16,441 nt of DNA from Lachnospiraceae bacterium (GTDB lineage: Bacteria > Bacillota > Clostridia > Lachnospirales > Lachnospiraceae), in contig JAHZAV010000044.1 of NCBI GenBank assembly GCA_019423745.1, positions 1-16,441 of the forward strand, written 5' to 3'. Within the stretch, counting starts at the first letter, position 1; each line of letters begins with the position of its first letter. A model generated the notes under the pieces. That model was not told the DNA's origin. It did not search any database and worked only from the letters and a program-made list of their open reading frames with translations. Positions 1-7,651 of the stretch are shown in pieces. The position numbers and the translations under genes were made by a program.

Positions 1-87
1 TGGAGCGCCGTGTGCGGTGAAAGTCGCATGCACGGTGTGGAGCGGGGGAAAATCTGGAGATAACTTCAAAGGATTACCTATCGCTAT
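1..87 (+). mobile_element. Group II intron, 3' end (domains V and VI), partial
   Basis: Only the catalytic tail of the intron is in the window. Positions 5-38 form a 34-nt domain V: lower stem 5-12 with 31-38, a 2-nt bulge at 29-30 (TG), upper stem 13-18 with 23-28, and a GAAA tetraloop at 19-22. The catalytic triad is CGC (6-8) and keeps the conserved G.U wobble (G7 with T36). Domain VI spans 41-85: 41-45 pairs with 81-85, 46-48 with 77-79, 51-54 with 72-75, and 55-59 with 64-68. A80 bulges out as the branch point, 7 nt before the AT (86-87) that should end the intron. The intron sits in sense orientation inside a Maff2-family gene of the conjugation operon, so splicing would be needed to restore that protein. 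The intron-encoded reverse transcriptase, if there is one, lies upstream of the window. Confidence 0.88.
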
Positions 88-185
88 CTGGCGCTAAGAG
101 CCAGGGAATCAAGCAGCTGATGAGCGGCGGCGGTGTAATCCTGATTGGAACTCAGCTGATCCCTCTGTTAAGCGGCTTATTTTAG
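88..185 (+). CDS. Maff2-family small membrane protein, 3' exon (gene interrupted by group II intron)
   Basis: After the predicted splice site the frame reads (x)CT then GAKSQGIKQLMSGGGVIL, followed by IGTQLIPLLSGLF and TAG at 183-185. This matches the C-terminus of the Maff2 family, small membrane proteins of roughly 70-100 residues found just upstream of the VirB6-like gene in clostridial ICEs. There the consensus before this point is a P-G-A-K-S-Q stretch. The two bases 88-89 (CT) would complete a Pro codon if the 5' exon ends in C, which supports a splice junction at 87/88. The Gly-rich turn and hydrophobic segment form the second membrane helix. The role is inferred from position: a small channel subunit comparable to VirB2 in place. 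The 5' exon is outside the window. The next gene starts 19 bp after the stop. Confidence 0.8.
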
Positions 186-204
186 GAGAAAGGAGTAGAA
201 ATCC

Positions 205-1077
205 ATGTTCGACCAGATTTTTGATGCGATTGAAGAATGGATGAGGGAACTCCTGTCGGGGGTCATTCATTCCAATCTGGACCGTATGTTTACAGATGTA
301 AACCAAAAAACAGGTGAAATTGCGGCCCAGGTTGGACAGACTCCCCAAGGCTGGAACAGCAGTATTTTCAGTATGATCGAGACACTATCCGACACAGTGA
401 TCCTGCCGATTGCCGGGATCATCATCACATTTGTCTTGTGCTACGAACTGATCACAATGATCACAGAGAAGAATAATATGCATGACATTGATACATGGAT
501 GTTTTTTAAGTATTTCGTAAAGATGTGGATTGCAGTGTATCTGGTGAGCAATACATTTACGATCACGATGGCTGTCTTCGATGTCGGACAGAGTGTGGTC
601 AGTTCAGCCGCAGGACTGATCAGCGGAAGTACCGCTATTGATATTAGTTCGGTCCTGACAGATTTGGATGCGACTTTAGAATCCATGGAAATTGGAGAAC
701 TGGTCGTACTGGTGTTGGAAACCTTGATCGTCAGCTTCGGTATGAAAATCATGAGTGTTCTCATAACGGTCATTCTGTATGGCCGTATGATTGAGATCTA
801 TCTTTATACTTCAGTCGCTCCGATTCCATTTGCCACCATGACGAACCGTGAATGGGGGCAGATCGGAACAAACTATTTCAGAGGATTGTTTGCCCTTGCA
901 TTCCAGGCATTCTTGATGATGGTATGCGTGGCAATCTATTCCGTACTGGTAGCGGGCATCCAGTATTCGGATAATTTAAGCTCCTCATTGTTTGGAGTCA
1001 TGGCTTATACAGTGGTCCTGTGTTTCAGCCTGTTTAAGACAGGGACTCTCAGCAAGTCAATTTTTAATGCCCACTAA
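205..1077 (+). CDS. VirB6/TrbL-like conjugal transfer membrane protein
   Basis: A 290-aa polytopic membrane protein expected to form part of the inner-membrane pore of the type IV secretion channel. The start is ATG 205 with AGGAG at 191-195. An amphipathic N-terminus (about 1-50) is followed by hydrophobic segments near residues 60-85, 100-127, 165-193, 224-250 and 258-277. The central AxIPFATMTNREW loop (about 205-217) is the sort of conserved loop seen in VirB6/TrbL-type proteins of Gram-positive ICEs. Length and topology fit that family, and so does its place between Maff2 and PrgI. It is followed after 24 bp by the PrgI gene with its own ribosome site, so it is surely in the same operon. 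The family assignment rests on topology, loop motif and synteny, not on a catalytic motif. Confidence 0.85.
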   Translation: MFDQIFDAIEEWMRELLSGVIHSNLDRMFTDVNQKTGEIAAQVGQTPQGWNSSIFSMIETLSDTVILPIAGIIITFVLCYELITMITEKNNMHDIDTWMFFKYFVKMWIAVYLVSNTFTITMAVFDVGQSVVSSAAGLISGSTAIDISSVLTDLDATLESMEIGELVVLVLETLIVSFGMKIMSVLITVILYGRMIEIYLYTSVAPIPFATMTNREWGQIGTNYFRGLFALAFQAFLMMVCVAIYSVLVAGIQYSDNLSSSLFGVMAYTVVLCFSLFKTGTLSKSIFNAH

Positions 1078-1101
1078 TCTTAGAGAAAGGAGAAATGGGA
1101 A

Positions 1102-1485
1102 ATGGCATATGTCAGTATTCCAAAAGACCTGACAAAAGTAAAAAACAAAGTAGCTTTTAATCTTACCAAAAGACAGCTCATCTGTATCGGTGTCGGTGCA
1201 GCTATAGGAATTCCGGTGTATTTTCTGACAAGAGGAGTCCTGGGAAACAGCACTGCAGCTACGATCATGATACTGCTCATGCTGCCGGCCTTCTTATTTG
1301 CTATGTATGAGAAAGACGGCATGCATCTGGAAGAAGTTCTGCTACATGTGATTCGAGTTCGCTGGCTGCGTCCGGCAATCCGAAAATATGAAACGGAAAA
1401 TGCATATGAGATGGATCTGTCCGTTTCGGCAACAAAGGAGAAAAAACCAAAGGAGGTGAAGCCGTTTGGCAGAAAAAAAGAATAG
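1102..1485 (+). CDS. PrgI-family protein (VirB3-like channel subunit)
   Basis: A 127-aa protein with the PrgI signature: an N-terminal segment MAYVSIPKDLTKVKNKVAFN, the RQLICIGVGAAIGIP motif leading into one hydrophobic helix (about 28-48), then a second helix (about 52-68), and a charged C-terminal tail. PrgI proteins sit in the membrane and partner with the VirB4 ATPase, much as VirB3 does in Gram-negative systems. The start is ATG 1102 behind AAAGGAG at 1086-1092. The Lys/Glu-rich C-terminus contains the ribosome binding site of virB4 (AGGAGGTGA, 1451-1459), and the two genes overlap by 20 nt, so their translation is probably coupled. Family identity is clear from sequence pattern and position. 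Confidence 0.9.
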   Translation: MAYVSIPKDLTKVKNKVAFNLTKRQLICIGVGAAIGIPVYFLTRGVLGNSTAATIMILLMLPAFLFAMYEKDGMHLEEVLLHVIRVRWLRPAIRKYETENAYEMDLSVSATKEKKPKEVKPFGRKKE

Positions 1486-3943
1486 AAAAAGATATCTGGA
1501 AAAAAGAATGAAGCGTAAGGCCAGAAAGGAAGCGGCGAAAGCATCCAAATTGGAGAAAAAGAAGGAAAAGAAAAAAACAGATACCAACAAGGAAAGAACT
1601 GTTTCAAAGCCGATCCGAAAGAAGGAGGAAAAAAGAATCAGCGCCCAGAAGACGATTGCTTATAAAGAAATGGCCAGAGATGGGATCTGCAGGGTAAAGG
1701 ACCAATGTTATTCCAAAACAATCCGTTTTTCGGATATCAATTATCAGCTGGCACAGAATGAGGATAAGAGCGCAATCTTTGAAAACTGGTGCGATTTTCT
1801 GAATTATTTTGACAGCAGTATCCACTTTCAGTTGAGTTTTATCAACCATAAAAGTAATATGAAAGAATTTGAAAAAGTGATCCGGATCCGTCCTGCAAAT
1901 GATGCTTTTGATGAGATCCGTATGGAATATGCCAGGATGCTGCGTCGGCAGTTAGCAAAAGGAAATAATGGATTGGTCAAGGATAAATATATCACCTTTT
2001 CCATTGAGGCAAAAAATATCCGGGAAGCAAGGCCAAAGCTTGAAAGGATCGAAACGGATATCCTGAATAATTTCAAAGTTCTTGGAGTGCCGGCAGTAAG
2101 TTTAAATGGGGAAGAACGGCTGAAGATCCTGTATGAGACATTCAATCCGGAAGAACTGTCAGATTTCCGGTTTGATTATGATTCTCTGATCTATAGCGGC
2201 CTGACGACAAAGGATTATGTAGCTCCTACCAGTTTTGTATTCCGGGAGGGAAAAACTTTTGAGATGGGAAATACCATAGGGGCAGTCTCCTACCTGCAGC
2301 TCCTGGCTCCGGAGATTACGGATAAGATGCTGGCTGATTTTCTGGATATGGATAAAAACCTTATCATCAATCTTCATATTCAGTCTGTAGATCAGATGAA
2401 AGCGATCAAGATGGTGAAAAGCAAACTGACGGATATTAACCGGATGAAGATCGAAGAACAGAAAAAAGCGGTAAGATCCGGCTATGATATGGATATCATC
2501 CCATCTGATTTGAATACTTACGGGGGAGGTGCAAAACATCTTTTAGAAGACTTGCAGTCCAGAAATGAAAGAATGTTCTTGGTTACGATCCTTGTCTTAA
2601 ATACGGCAAAGACAAAACAGGAACTGAATAATGCGATCCTTCAGACTGCCGGAATTGCGCAGAAATATAACTGTATGCTTCGGAGACTGGACTATCAGCA
2701 GGAGGAGGGACTGATGAGCAGTGTTCCTTTGGGTGTAAACCATATCACGATCAACCGCGGACTGACTACGACCAGTACCGCTATTTTTGTACCCTTTACC
2801 ACCCAGGAATTATTTATGGAAGGGGAATCCCTGTATTATGGCCTGAATGCACTTTCCAGCAATATGATCATGGTAGACAGGAAACGGTTAAAAAATCCGA
2901 ACGGATTGATCCTCGGTACGCCGGGATCCGGAAAGTCTTTTGCTGCGAAAAGAGAGATCACCAACGCATTCTTTGTTACCCAGGATGATATCATCATTGG
3001 AGATCCGGAAGGGGAATATTATCCACTGGTCCATGCCCTGGGCGGCCAGGTAATACACATTTCTCCTACCAGCCATGATTATATCAATCCGATGGATATT
3101 AACATGGATTACTCGGAGGATGACAACCCTCTTGGTGTGAAATCTGATTTTGTCCTGTCTCTCTGTGAACTGATCATGGGAAGCAGAGATGGAATTGAAG
3201 CTGAAGAAAAATCAGTCATTGACCGTTGCCTTCCACTGGTGTATCAGAACTATTTTTCTGATCCGAAACCGGAAAACATGCCGGTCCTTGGAGACCTGTA
3301 CGAATGTCTTAGACAGCAGAAAGAACCACAGGCACAGAGAATTGCTACTGCTCTTGAGATCTATGTCAATGGATCCTTAAAAGTATTCAACCATCAGACC
3401 AATGTGGAGTTGAATAACAGGATCGTATGCTTTGATATTAAAGAGCTGGGAAAGAATTTGAAGAAGCTTGGCATGTTGATCGTTCAGGATCAGGTATGGA
3501 ACCGGGTTACGATCAACAGGGAAAGCCATAAAGCAACCAGATATTATATCGATGAGTTCCATTTGCTTTTGAAAGAAGAACAGACAGCAGCTTATAGTGT
3601 GGAAATTTGGAAGCGTTTTAGGAAGTGGGGAGGAATCCCAACCGGGATCACACAAAATATCAAGGATCTTCTGGCAAGCCGGGAAATTGAAAATATCTTT
3701 GAAAACAGTGATTTTATCCTGATGCTTAACCAGGCGGCCGGCGACAGGCAGATACTTGCAAAGCAGCTTAATATCTCACCGCATCAGCTGTCTTATGTCA
3801 CAAATTCCGGAGAAGGGGAAGGTCTTCTTTTTTATGGAAGCACCATCATTCCTTTTAAAGACAAGTTTGATAAGACCTTGAGGCTTTATTCTCTGATGAC
3901 GACCAAGCCGGAAGAGGTGGAAGAAAGAAAGGAAAAAGAATGA
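1466..3943 (+). CDS. virB4: VirB4-type conjugation ATPase
   Basis: The 825-aa ATPase that powers the conjugation channel at the cytoplasmic membrane. Visible motifs are Walker A GTPGSGKS at residues 484-491, Walker B hydrophobic run followed by DE in YYIDEFH (D696, E697), and a downstream motif TGITQNIKDLL (about residues 727-737) typical of VirB4/TraC ATPases. The start is TTG 1466, chosen because AGGAGGTGA (1451-1459) lies 6 nt upstream. The first 60 residues are an unusual Lys/Glu/Arg-rich, probably disordered extension before the globular N-terminal domain, which starts near YKEMARDGI. It overlaps the PrgI gene by 20 nt. Length fits VirB4 proteins of Tn1549-like elements (about 780-830 aa). 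All key residues are present, so the enzyme looks active. Confidence 0.96.
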   Translation: MAEKKNRKRYLEKRMKRKARKEAAKASKLEKKKEKKKTDTNKERTVSKPIRKKEEKRISAQKTIAYKEMARDGICRVKDQCYSKTIRFSDINYQLAQNEDKSAIFENWCDFLNYFDSSIHFQLSFINHKSNMKEFEKVIRIRPANDAFDEIRMEYARMLRRQLAKGNNGLVKDKYITFSIEAKNIREARPKLERIETDILNNFKVLGVPAVSLNGEERLKILYETFNPEELSDFRFDYDSLIYSGLTTKDYVAPTSFVFREGKTFEMGNTIGAVSYLQLLAPEITDKMLADFLDMDKNLIINLHIQSVDQMKAIKMVKSKLTDINRMKIEEQKKAVRSGYDMDIIPSDLNTYGGGAKHLLEDLQSRNERMFLVTILVLNTAKTKQELNNAILQTAGIAQKYNCMLRRLDYQQEEGLMSSVPLGVNHITINRGLTTTSTAIFVPFTTQELFMEGESLYYGLNALSSNMIMVDRKRLKNPNGLILGTPGSGKSFAAKREITNAFFVTQDDIIIGDPEGEYYPLVHALGGQVIHISPTSHDYINPMDINMDYSEDDNPLGVKSDFVLSLCELIMGSRDGIEAEEKSVIDRCLPLVYQNYFSDPKPENMPVLGDLYECLRQQKEPQAQRIATALEIYVNGSLKVFNHQTNVELNNRIVCFDIKELGKNLKKLGMLIVQDQVWNRVTINRESHKATRYYIDEFHLLLKEEQTAAYSVEIWKRFRKWGGIPTGITQNIKDLLASREIENIFENSDFILMLNQAAGDRQILAKQLNISPHQLSYVTNSGEGEGLLFYGSTIIPFKDKFDKTLRLYSLMTTKPEEVEERKEKE

Positions 3944-3962
3944 TCAGATGAAACAATGGTTG

Positions 3963-3997
3963 AGACCGTCTCCTGTTAACAGTGGACGGTCTTTTTA
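3963..3997 (+). terminator. Terminator-like hairpin after virB4
   Basis: AGACCGTC (3963-3970) pairs perfectly with GACGGTCT (3985-3992). The enclosed loop contains the self-complementary CTGTTAACAG, which can extend the structure. TTTTA follows at 3993-3997. This is a classical intrinsic-terminator shape, but it lies inside a continuous transfer operon and only a few bases before the ribosome binding site of the next gene (AAAGGAGA, 4002-4009). It may reduce rather than end downstream expression. Confidence 0.7.
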
Positions 3998-4017
3998 TTT
4001 GAAAGGAGACCGAATGG

Positions 4018-4212
4018 ATGAAAGGAAGAAAAAAGACAGATAGAGAGGAAATGCACCGTCAGATCCGTTTGATGCTTGCGGAAGATAACTTACCGGAACA
4101 GGAACGGATCTTTTACGAAATGCTGGAAGATATACGAGAATGCGCAATGTGCGGCGCAGATGCCGGGAAGATTCTGGAGAAATGGGAACAGTGGTATCTT
4201 TCCAAAAGATAA
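4018..4212 (+). CDS. Small hypothetical protein of the transfer operon (64 aa)
   Basis: I do not recognise a family. The 64-aa product is highly charged and predicted helical (MKGRKKTDREEMHRQIRLM at the start, EKWEQWYLSKR at the end). Two Cys occur in the middle (ECAMCGAD), too few for a standard zinc site alone. There is no signal peptide or membrane segment, so it is probably cytoplasmic. The start is ATG 4018 with AAAGGAGA (4002-4009) at good spacing; an ATG at 4014 is in another frame that stops after nine codons. It lies between a terminator-like hairpin and the NlpC/P60 gene in a conserved transfer block, so a transfer-related role is likely but unproven. Confidence 0.7.
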   Translation: MKGRKKTDREEMHRQIRLMLAEDNLPEQERIFYEMLEDIRECAMCGADAGKILEKWEQWYLSKR

Positions 4213-4242
4213 TCGCTTACAGAAAGGAAGGAGGTGAACAAG

Positions 4243-6576
4243 GTGGCCGGAAAAGAGTATAAAGCCAGAGATAAAGTTGTAAACAAAATGACAAAAGAAG
4301 GACTTACAGAAGTAAATCTTCGGGACGGCTCGGTACGGGAAATTGACGGAAGAAGCCGTGACCGCCCTCTTAAAAAAGATGGGATGGAAGAAAAAGAGTC
4401 TCACGGTTTGGAAAATGATGCAGAATCTGTCAATGCTGCAGCAAATAAGAAAATGAGAATCCGTAGATATTCTTCACTTCAACAGAAATCTCTGGAACAG
4501 AAAGAAAACGAGGAAATTCAGGATCCTGTTTCAGGGCAAGAATTTAGAGATGAGGATCCAATCCATTCAGAACGCACAGTATCAGCAAAGATAAAGTCTC
4601 GAAGATATCAGGATCGGTTGCGGGACCATGAAATGATTCCGGAAGGGGATGATCTGCAGAACGGGCAGTCATCCATGAAAAAGAAGCAGAAAAAAATCCA
4701 ATTAACGAAGGAACAGGCAAAAGCCGGAAAACTTTCTTTTGATGATGAAGGAAATGGAATGATCCGTGGTTCCGGGCTGGGAATCAGAAAAAAGGGATCT
4801 GACATTGCGGGTACTGTAGTATCGGATTATATGAGAAATAAGGTGCAGGAAGACTGGGATGACAATGCAGCGGTAGAAGGAGCCGGTGCTTTAGAGCATT
4901 CTTCTGGACGAGCTGCTTTCGTATTCAGGCAGCTACATAACAGATATCGGCTTTCAAAAGACCGTTCGGGAAGAAAGGTATACCGGGAAGAGGAAATCCA
5001 GAAAGAAAGCCTTCGATTTACACCGGATCAGAAAGAACCTAATGTTTATCCCGATCAGAAAAAGAAGGAACGACAATCAATCCTGAACCGCTTCTTTCAA
5101 AGAAAACGATACAAGGAAGCTTACCGATCAGCCAGGACCGGCGCTCATGCAGCCGGAACGGCTCAGGGAACAGCTGCAGCTGGAGGCATCGAGAATGCGA
5201 CAGTTAAGGCCAAGATTGCCCTAAAGGATATCATCCGAAAAAATCGTGCAGTATTTGCAGGACTGGGCATCTTTGGCCTGATTTTTTTACTCATCGCCGT
5301 ATCCTTTGGAAGCTGCAGTGCTTCGATACAGGGAAGTGGATCTGTGATCGGCATTACCACTTATCCCAGTTCGGATGAAGATATTTATGCGGCAGAAAAT
5401 GCTTATGCAGCACTGGAGAATGCCCTGAACAATCAGATCAATCAGATGGAATCTACGCATCCGGGATATGATGAATACCAATACAATCTTGGAGAAATCA
5501 CACACAATCCGTATCATCTCATCTCCTATCTCACTGCAAAATACGGAGATTGGACCTATGAAGACGTGGAATCAGAAATCGACACTCTTTTTCGTAACCA
5601 ATATGCCCTTCATACAGAAGGAAAAACGGAAACAGTGACAGAAACCAGGACGGTACGTGTGGGAGAATCTATCGGACAGGTCGTAACCAGTGGATATTGC
5701 AGCTGCAGCATTTGCTGCGGACAGTGGGCGGGAGGCCCGACAGCCAGCGGCGTTTATCCGACAGCCAATCATACATTGGCAGTGGATGCTTCGGATCCCA
5801 TCGTACCGATTGGAACCAAGGTTGTGATGAATGGTGTGGAATATACCGTAGAGGATACCGGTGCATTTGCCCGTTACGGTGTTGATTTTGATGTCTATTA
5901 CGCAGACCACGCTTCTGCTCTGGCACATGGACACCGGACCTGGGAATGTTATCTGGCAGATGATAACGGGGAGAATGAGGTAACTGTCACAAATACCACT
6001 ACGAAAAGGATCCTTTATGTCACATTGACGAACAAAGGGCTGGATGCTGTCGTCAGAGAACTTCTGGATGAGGAACAGCTGATCCTTTATAACGCTTTGA
6101 ACACAACTTATGGAAATCGGAATTATCTATGGGATACAGATACGATTTCCGGGGGATCGGGAGGCATGGACTATACAATCCCACCGGAGGCATTGGAAGA
6201 TGAGGAATTTGCACGTATGATCCGGGAAGCAGAAAAATATCTGGGCGTGCCATATGTATGGGGCGGATATTCCCCATCCGGTTTTGACTGTTCCGGATTT
6301 GTATCCTATGTGATCAACCACTGTGGAAACGGATGGAATTATGGCCGGATGACAGCGGAAGGGCTTCGGGGCCAGTGTACTTATGTTTCACCTGCAGATG
6401 CAAAGCCGGGGGATCTTATTTTTTTCCAGGGAACTTATGCAACTTCCGGAGCGTCCCATATTGGAATCTATGTGGGAAACGGAATGATGATCCATTGCGG
6501 AGATCCGGTTCAATACGCAAATATTAACAGCAGTTACTGGCAGCAACATTTCATGTGCTTTGGAAGGCTGCCATAA
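4243..6576 (+). CDS. Membrane-anchored cell-wall hydrolase with 3D and NlpC/P60 domains (VirB1-like role)
   Basis: A 777-aa protein that should cut peptidoglycan so the mating channel can cross the wall. Start GTG 4243 is preferred because AAGGAGGTGA (4228-4237) precedes it at normal spacing; the alternative GTG 4234 lies inside that site. Residues 1-330 are a charged, probably cytoplasmic region. One membrane helix follows at about 334-357. Residues about 482-585 form a 3D-type domain with a Cys-rich entry (YCSCSICCG) and Asp residues D538, D548/D550 and D555. Residues about 658-777 are NlpC/P60, with the catalytic Cys in FDCSGF (C683) and His in SHIGIY (H739). NlpC/P60 enzymes usually cleave stem-peptide bonds, and 3D domains are related to MltA-type murein hydrolases. 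The stop overlaps the ribosome site of the DUF4315 gene. The hydrolase role is well supported; the 3D domain's activity is an inference. Confidence 0.9.
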   Translation: MAGKEYKARDKVVNKMTKEGLTEVNLRDGSVREIDGRSRDRPLKKDGMEEKESHGLENDAESVNAAANKKMRIRRYSSLQQKSLEQKENEEIQDPVSGQEFRDEDPIHSERTVSAKIKSRRYQDRLRDHEMIPEGDDLQNGQSSMKKKQKKIQLTKEQAKAGKLSFDDEGNGMIRGSGLGIRKKGSDIAGTVVSDYMRNKVQEDWDDNAAVEGAGALEHSSGRAAFVFRQLHNRYRLSKDRSGRKVYREEEIQKESLRFTPDQKEPNVYPDQKKKERQSILNRFFQRKRYKEAYRSARTGAHAAGTAQGTAAAGGIENATVKAKIALKDIIRKNRAVFAGLGIFGLIFLLIAVSFGSCSASIQGSGSVIGITTYPSSDEDIYAAENAYAALENALNNQINQMESTHPGYDEYQYNLGEITHNPYHLISYLTAKYGDWTYEDVESEIDTLFRNQYALHTEGKTETVTETRTVRVGESIGQVVTSGYCSCSICCGQWAGGPTASGVYPTANHTLAVDASDPIVPIGTKVVMNGVEYTVEDTGAFARYGVDFDVYYADHASALAHGHRTWECYLADDNGENEVTVTNTTTKRILYVTLTNKGLDAVVRELLDEEQLILYNALNTTYGNRNYLWDTDTISGGSGGMDYTIPPEALEDEEFARMIREAEKYLGVPYVWGGYSPSGFDCSGFVSYVINHCGNGWNYGRMTAEGLRGQCTYVSPADAKPGDLIFFQGTYATSGASHIGIYVGNGMMIHCGDPVQYANINSSYWQQHFMCFGRLP

Positions 6577-6589
6577 GGGGGTGACAAAT

Positions 6590-6904
6590 ATGAATAAGCG
6601 CATCAAACGATATCTGGATGAAATTGAGAAGACGGAAGCAAAGATCGCAGAGCTTCAGAAATATCTGAAAGGGATGAAAACTGCCCTGAAAGAGGAAGAA
6701 GAAAATGAAATGATCCGAAGCATCCGTTCTTTAAAGATGGATCGAACAGATCTGTTGGCATTTCTTGATGGAATTCAGGATGGAAGTGTAACCTTCCGGG
6801 TGAATCAGGATCAAGTCAGCGATCACGAAGATATCAATGCAGAAAAAGAATCAAATACAGAAAGTGAGGATGAAACAAATGATCAGGAACAGAAAATGGA
6901 GTAA
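6590..6904 (+). CDS. DUF4315 family protein
   Basis: A 104-aa protein matching the DUF4315 pattern found beside DUF4366 in Tn1549-like ICEs. Residues 1-45 form a coiled coil (MNKRIKRYLDEIEKTEAKI then AELQKYLKGMKTALKEEEE), next comes a short conserved part including DRTDLLAFLDGIQDG, and then an acidic tail. It has no membrane segment. Start ATG 6590 is chosen over an upstream ATG at 6560 because AAGGGGGTGA (6575-6584) sits just before it and the longer form would overlap the end of the NlpC/P60 gene. The function is unknown. Its constant pairing with the DUF4366 membrane protein suggests the two act together at the channel. The 3' end overlaps the next gene by 26 nt. Confidence 0.85.
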   Translation: MNKRIKRYLDEIEKTEAKIAELQKYLKGMKTALKEEEENEMIRSIRSLKMDRTDLLAFLDGIQDGSVTFRVNQDQVSDHEDINAEKESNTESEDETNDQEQKME

Positions 6905-7586
6905 AAAGTTTGCGGCTGCAGTTCTTGCAGCTGCAATGATGGCCGGTACGTCAATGACGGCATTCGCATATGTAGATCCGGGAGCTGCAGAAACAGCTGC
7001 GGAAGCTGTTACGGAATCATCGACATCAGATACCGGGCAGGAACAGAATGCAGAGGAAGAAGCTGTTTTAAAAGAATCGTCAGATACTGCATTTTCTACC
7101 CCTGGTAATGCACAGCTTGAGGATGACATTACAGAAGATTCTACAAAGGAATTCCTGACGATTACGACAAAAAATAATAATACATTCTATCTGGTGATTG
7201 ACCGGAGTGACAATACAGAGAATGTGTATATGTTGTCGCAGATTGACGAGAACGACCTGCAGGAATTTCTGGATAGTGAGGGGACAACTGAAAATCCGTC
7301 AAACCAGCCTTCTATCGTGTTAGAAGAAACAGAAAAGCAGACAAATGAAACTGTAGAGGAAACAAAGCCTGAGGAAAAAGGGACCGAAGAATCCAAACCA
7401 TCACAAAATATGGCAGGATTATTTGGCATCCTGCTTCTAGCCGGAGCAGGTGCAGGTGCCTACTATTATCTAAAAATCCGAAAAAAGAAAGAACAGGAAG
7501 AAAACGATGATTCCGAAGGTCTGGAGCTGGGTGATGGATTGGAAACCGTAGATGAACGTGACGAGGAAGAAAACAGAAAAGAATAA
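6879..7586 (+). CDS. DUF4366 family protein, secreted and membrane-anchored
   Basis: A 235-aa protein with a clear signal peptide (basic start MIRNRKWSKK, hydrophobic core AAAVLAAAMMAGTS, likely cut after AFA near residue 30). A Glu/Thr-rich extracellular linker encloses a compact segment around KEFLTITTKNNNTFYLVIDR and ends in a membrane helix (about 180-198), followed by the basic stop sequence KIRKKK and an acidic cytoplasmic tail. This layout and the FLTITTKNNNTFYLVIDR core are typical of DUF4366 (CD1107-like) ICE proteins. Start ATG 6879 is preferred because GTGAGG (6864-6869) precedes it; ATG 6870 is an in-frame alternative. It overlaps the DUF4315 gene by 26 nt, so translation is probably coupled. 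It is likely a surface part of the transfer apparatus; the molecular function is unknown. Confidence 0.85.
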   Translation: MIRNRKWSKKFAAAVLAAAMMAGTSMTAFAYVDPGAAETAAEAVTESSTSDTGQEQNAEEEAVLKESSDTAFSTPGNAQLEDDITEDSTKEFLTITTKNNNTFYLVIDRSDNTENVYMLSQIDENDLQEFLDSEGTTENPSNQPSIVLEETEKQTNETVEETKPEEKGTEESKPSQNMAGLFGILLLAGAGAGAYYYLKIRKKKEQEENDDSEGLELGDGLETVDERDEEENRKE

Positions 7587-7594
7587 TTTGTTCT

Positions 7595-7626
7595 GATCCG
7601 GGAGAACTTTTACTATCTCCCGGATC
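7595..7626 (+). repeat. Perfect 11-bp inverted repeat (hairpin) before topoisomerase gene
   Basis: GATCCGGGAGA (7595-7605) and TCTCCCGGATC (7616-7626) are exact inverted copies with a 10-base loop. Neither strand has a T-run after the stem, so it is not a standard intrinsic terminator. It lies between the DUF4366 stop and the AAAGGAGG ribosome site of topB. It could be an RNA-stability or processing element separating the channel block from the DNA-processing block. Confidence 0.7.
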
Positions 7627-7651
7627 GGGTGTCTTAAAGGAGGAATTTGAT

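Noticed and set aside
76..81. Intron 3' end at 81 (CCTAT) instead of 87
   Set aside because: Ending at 81 gives no domain VI with a bulged A at 7-8 nt and adds odd residues before GAKSQ. Ending at 87 satisfies both the fold and the frame.
1080..1607. Long minus-strand open frame opposite prgI and virB4
   Set aside because: It is a mirror of the A-rich Lys/Glu codons on the plus strand (giving Phe/Ser runs). PrgI and VirB4 are certain on the other strand.
5572..5934. Minus-strand open frame of 120 codons opposite the wall hydrolase gene
   Set aside because: It is opposite the 3D domain with clear coding on the plus strand, and no ribosome site or recognisable protein pattern is visible.
7595..7626. 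Intrinsic terminator
   Set aside because: The stem is perfect, but no T-run follows it on either strand; kept only as an inverted repeat.
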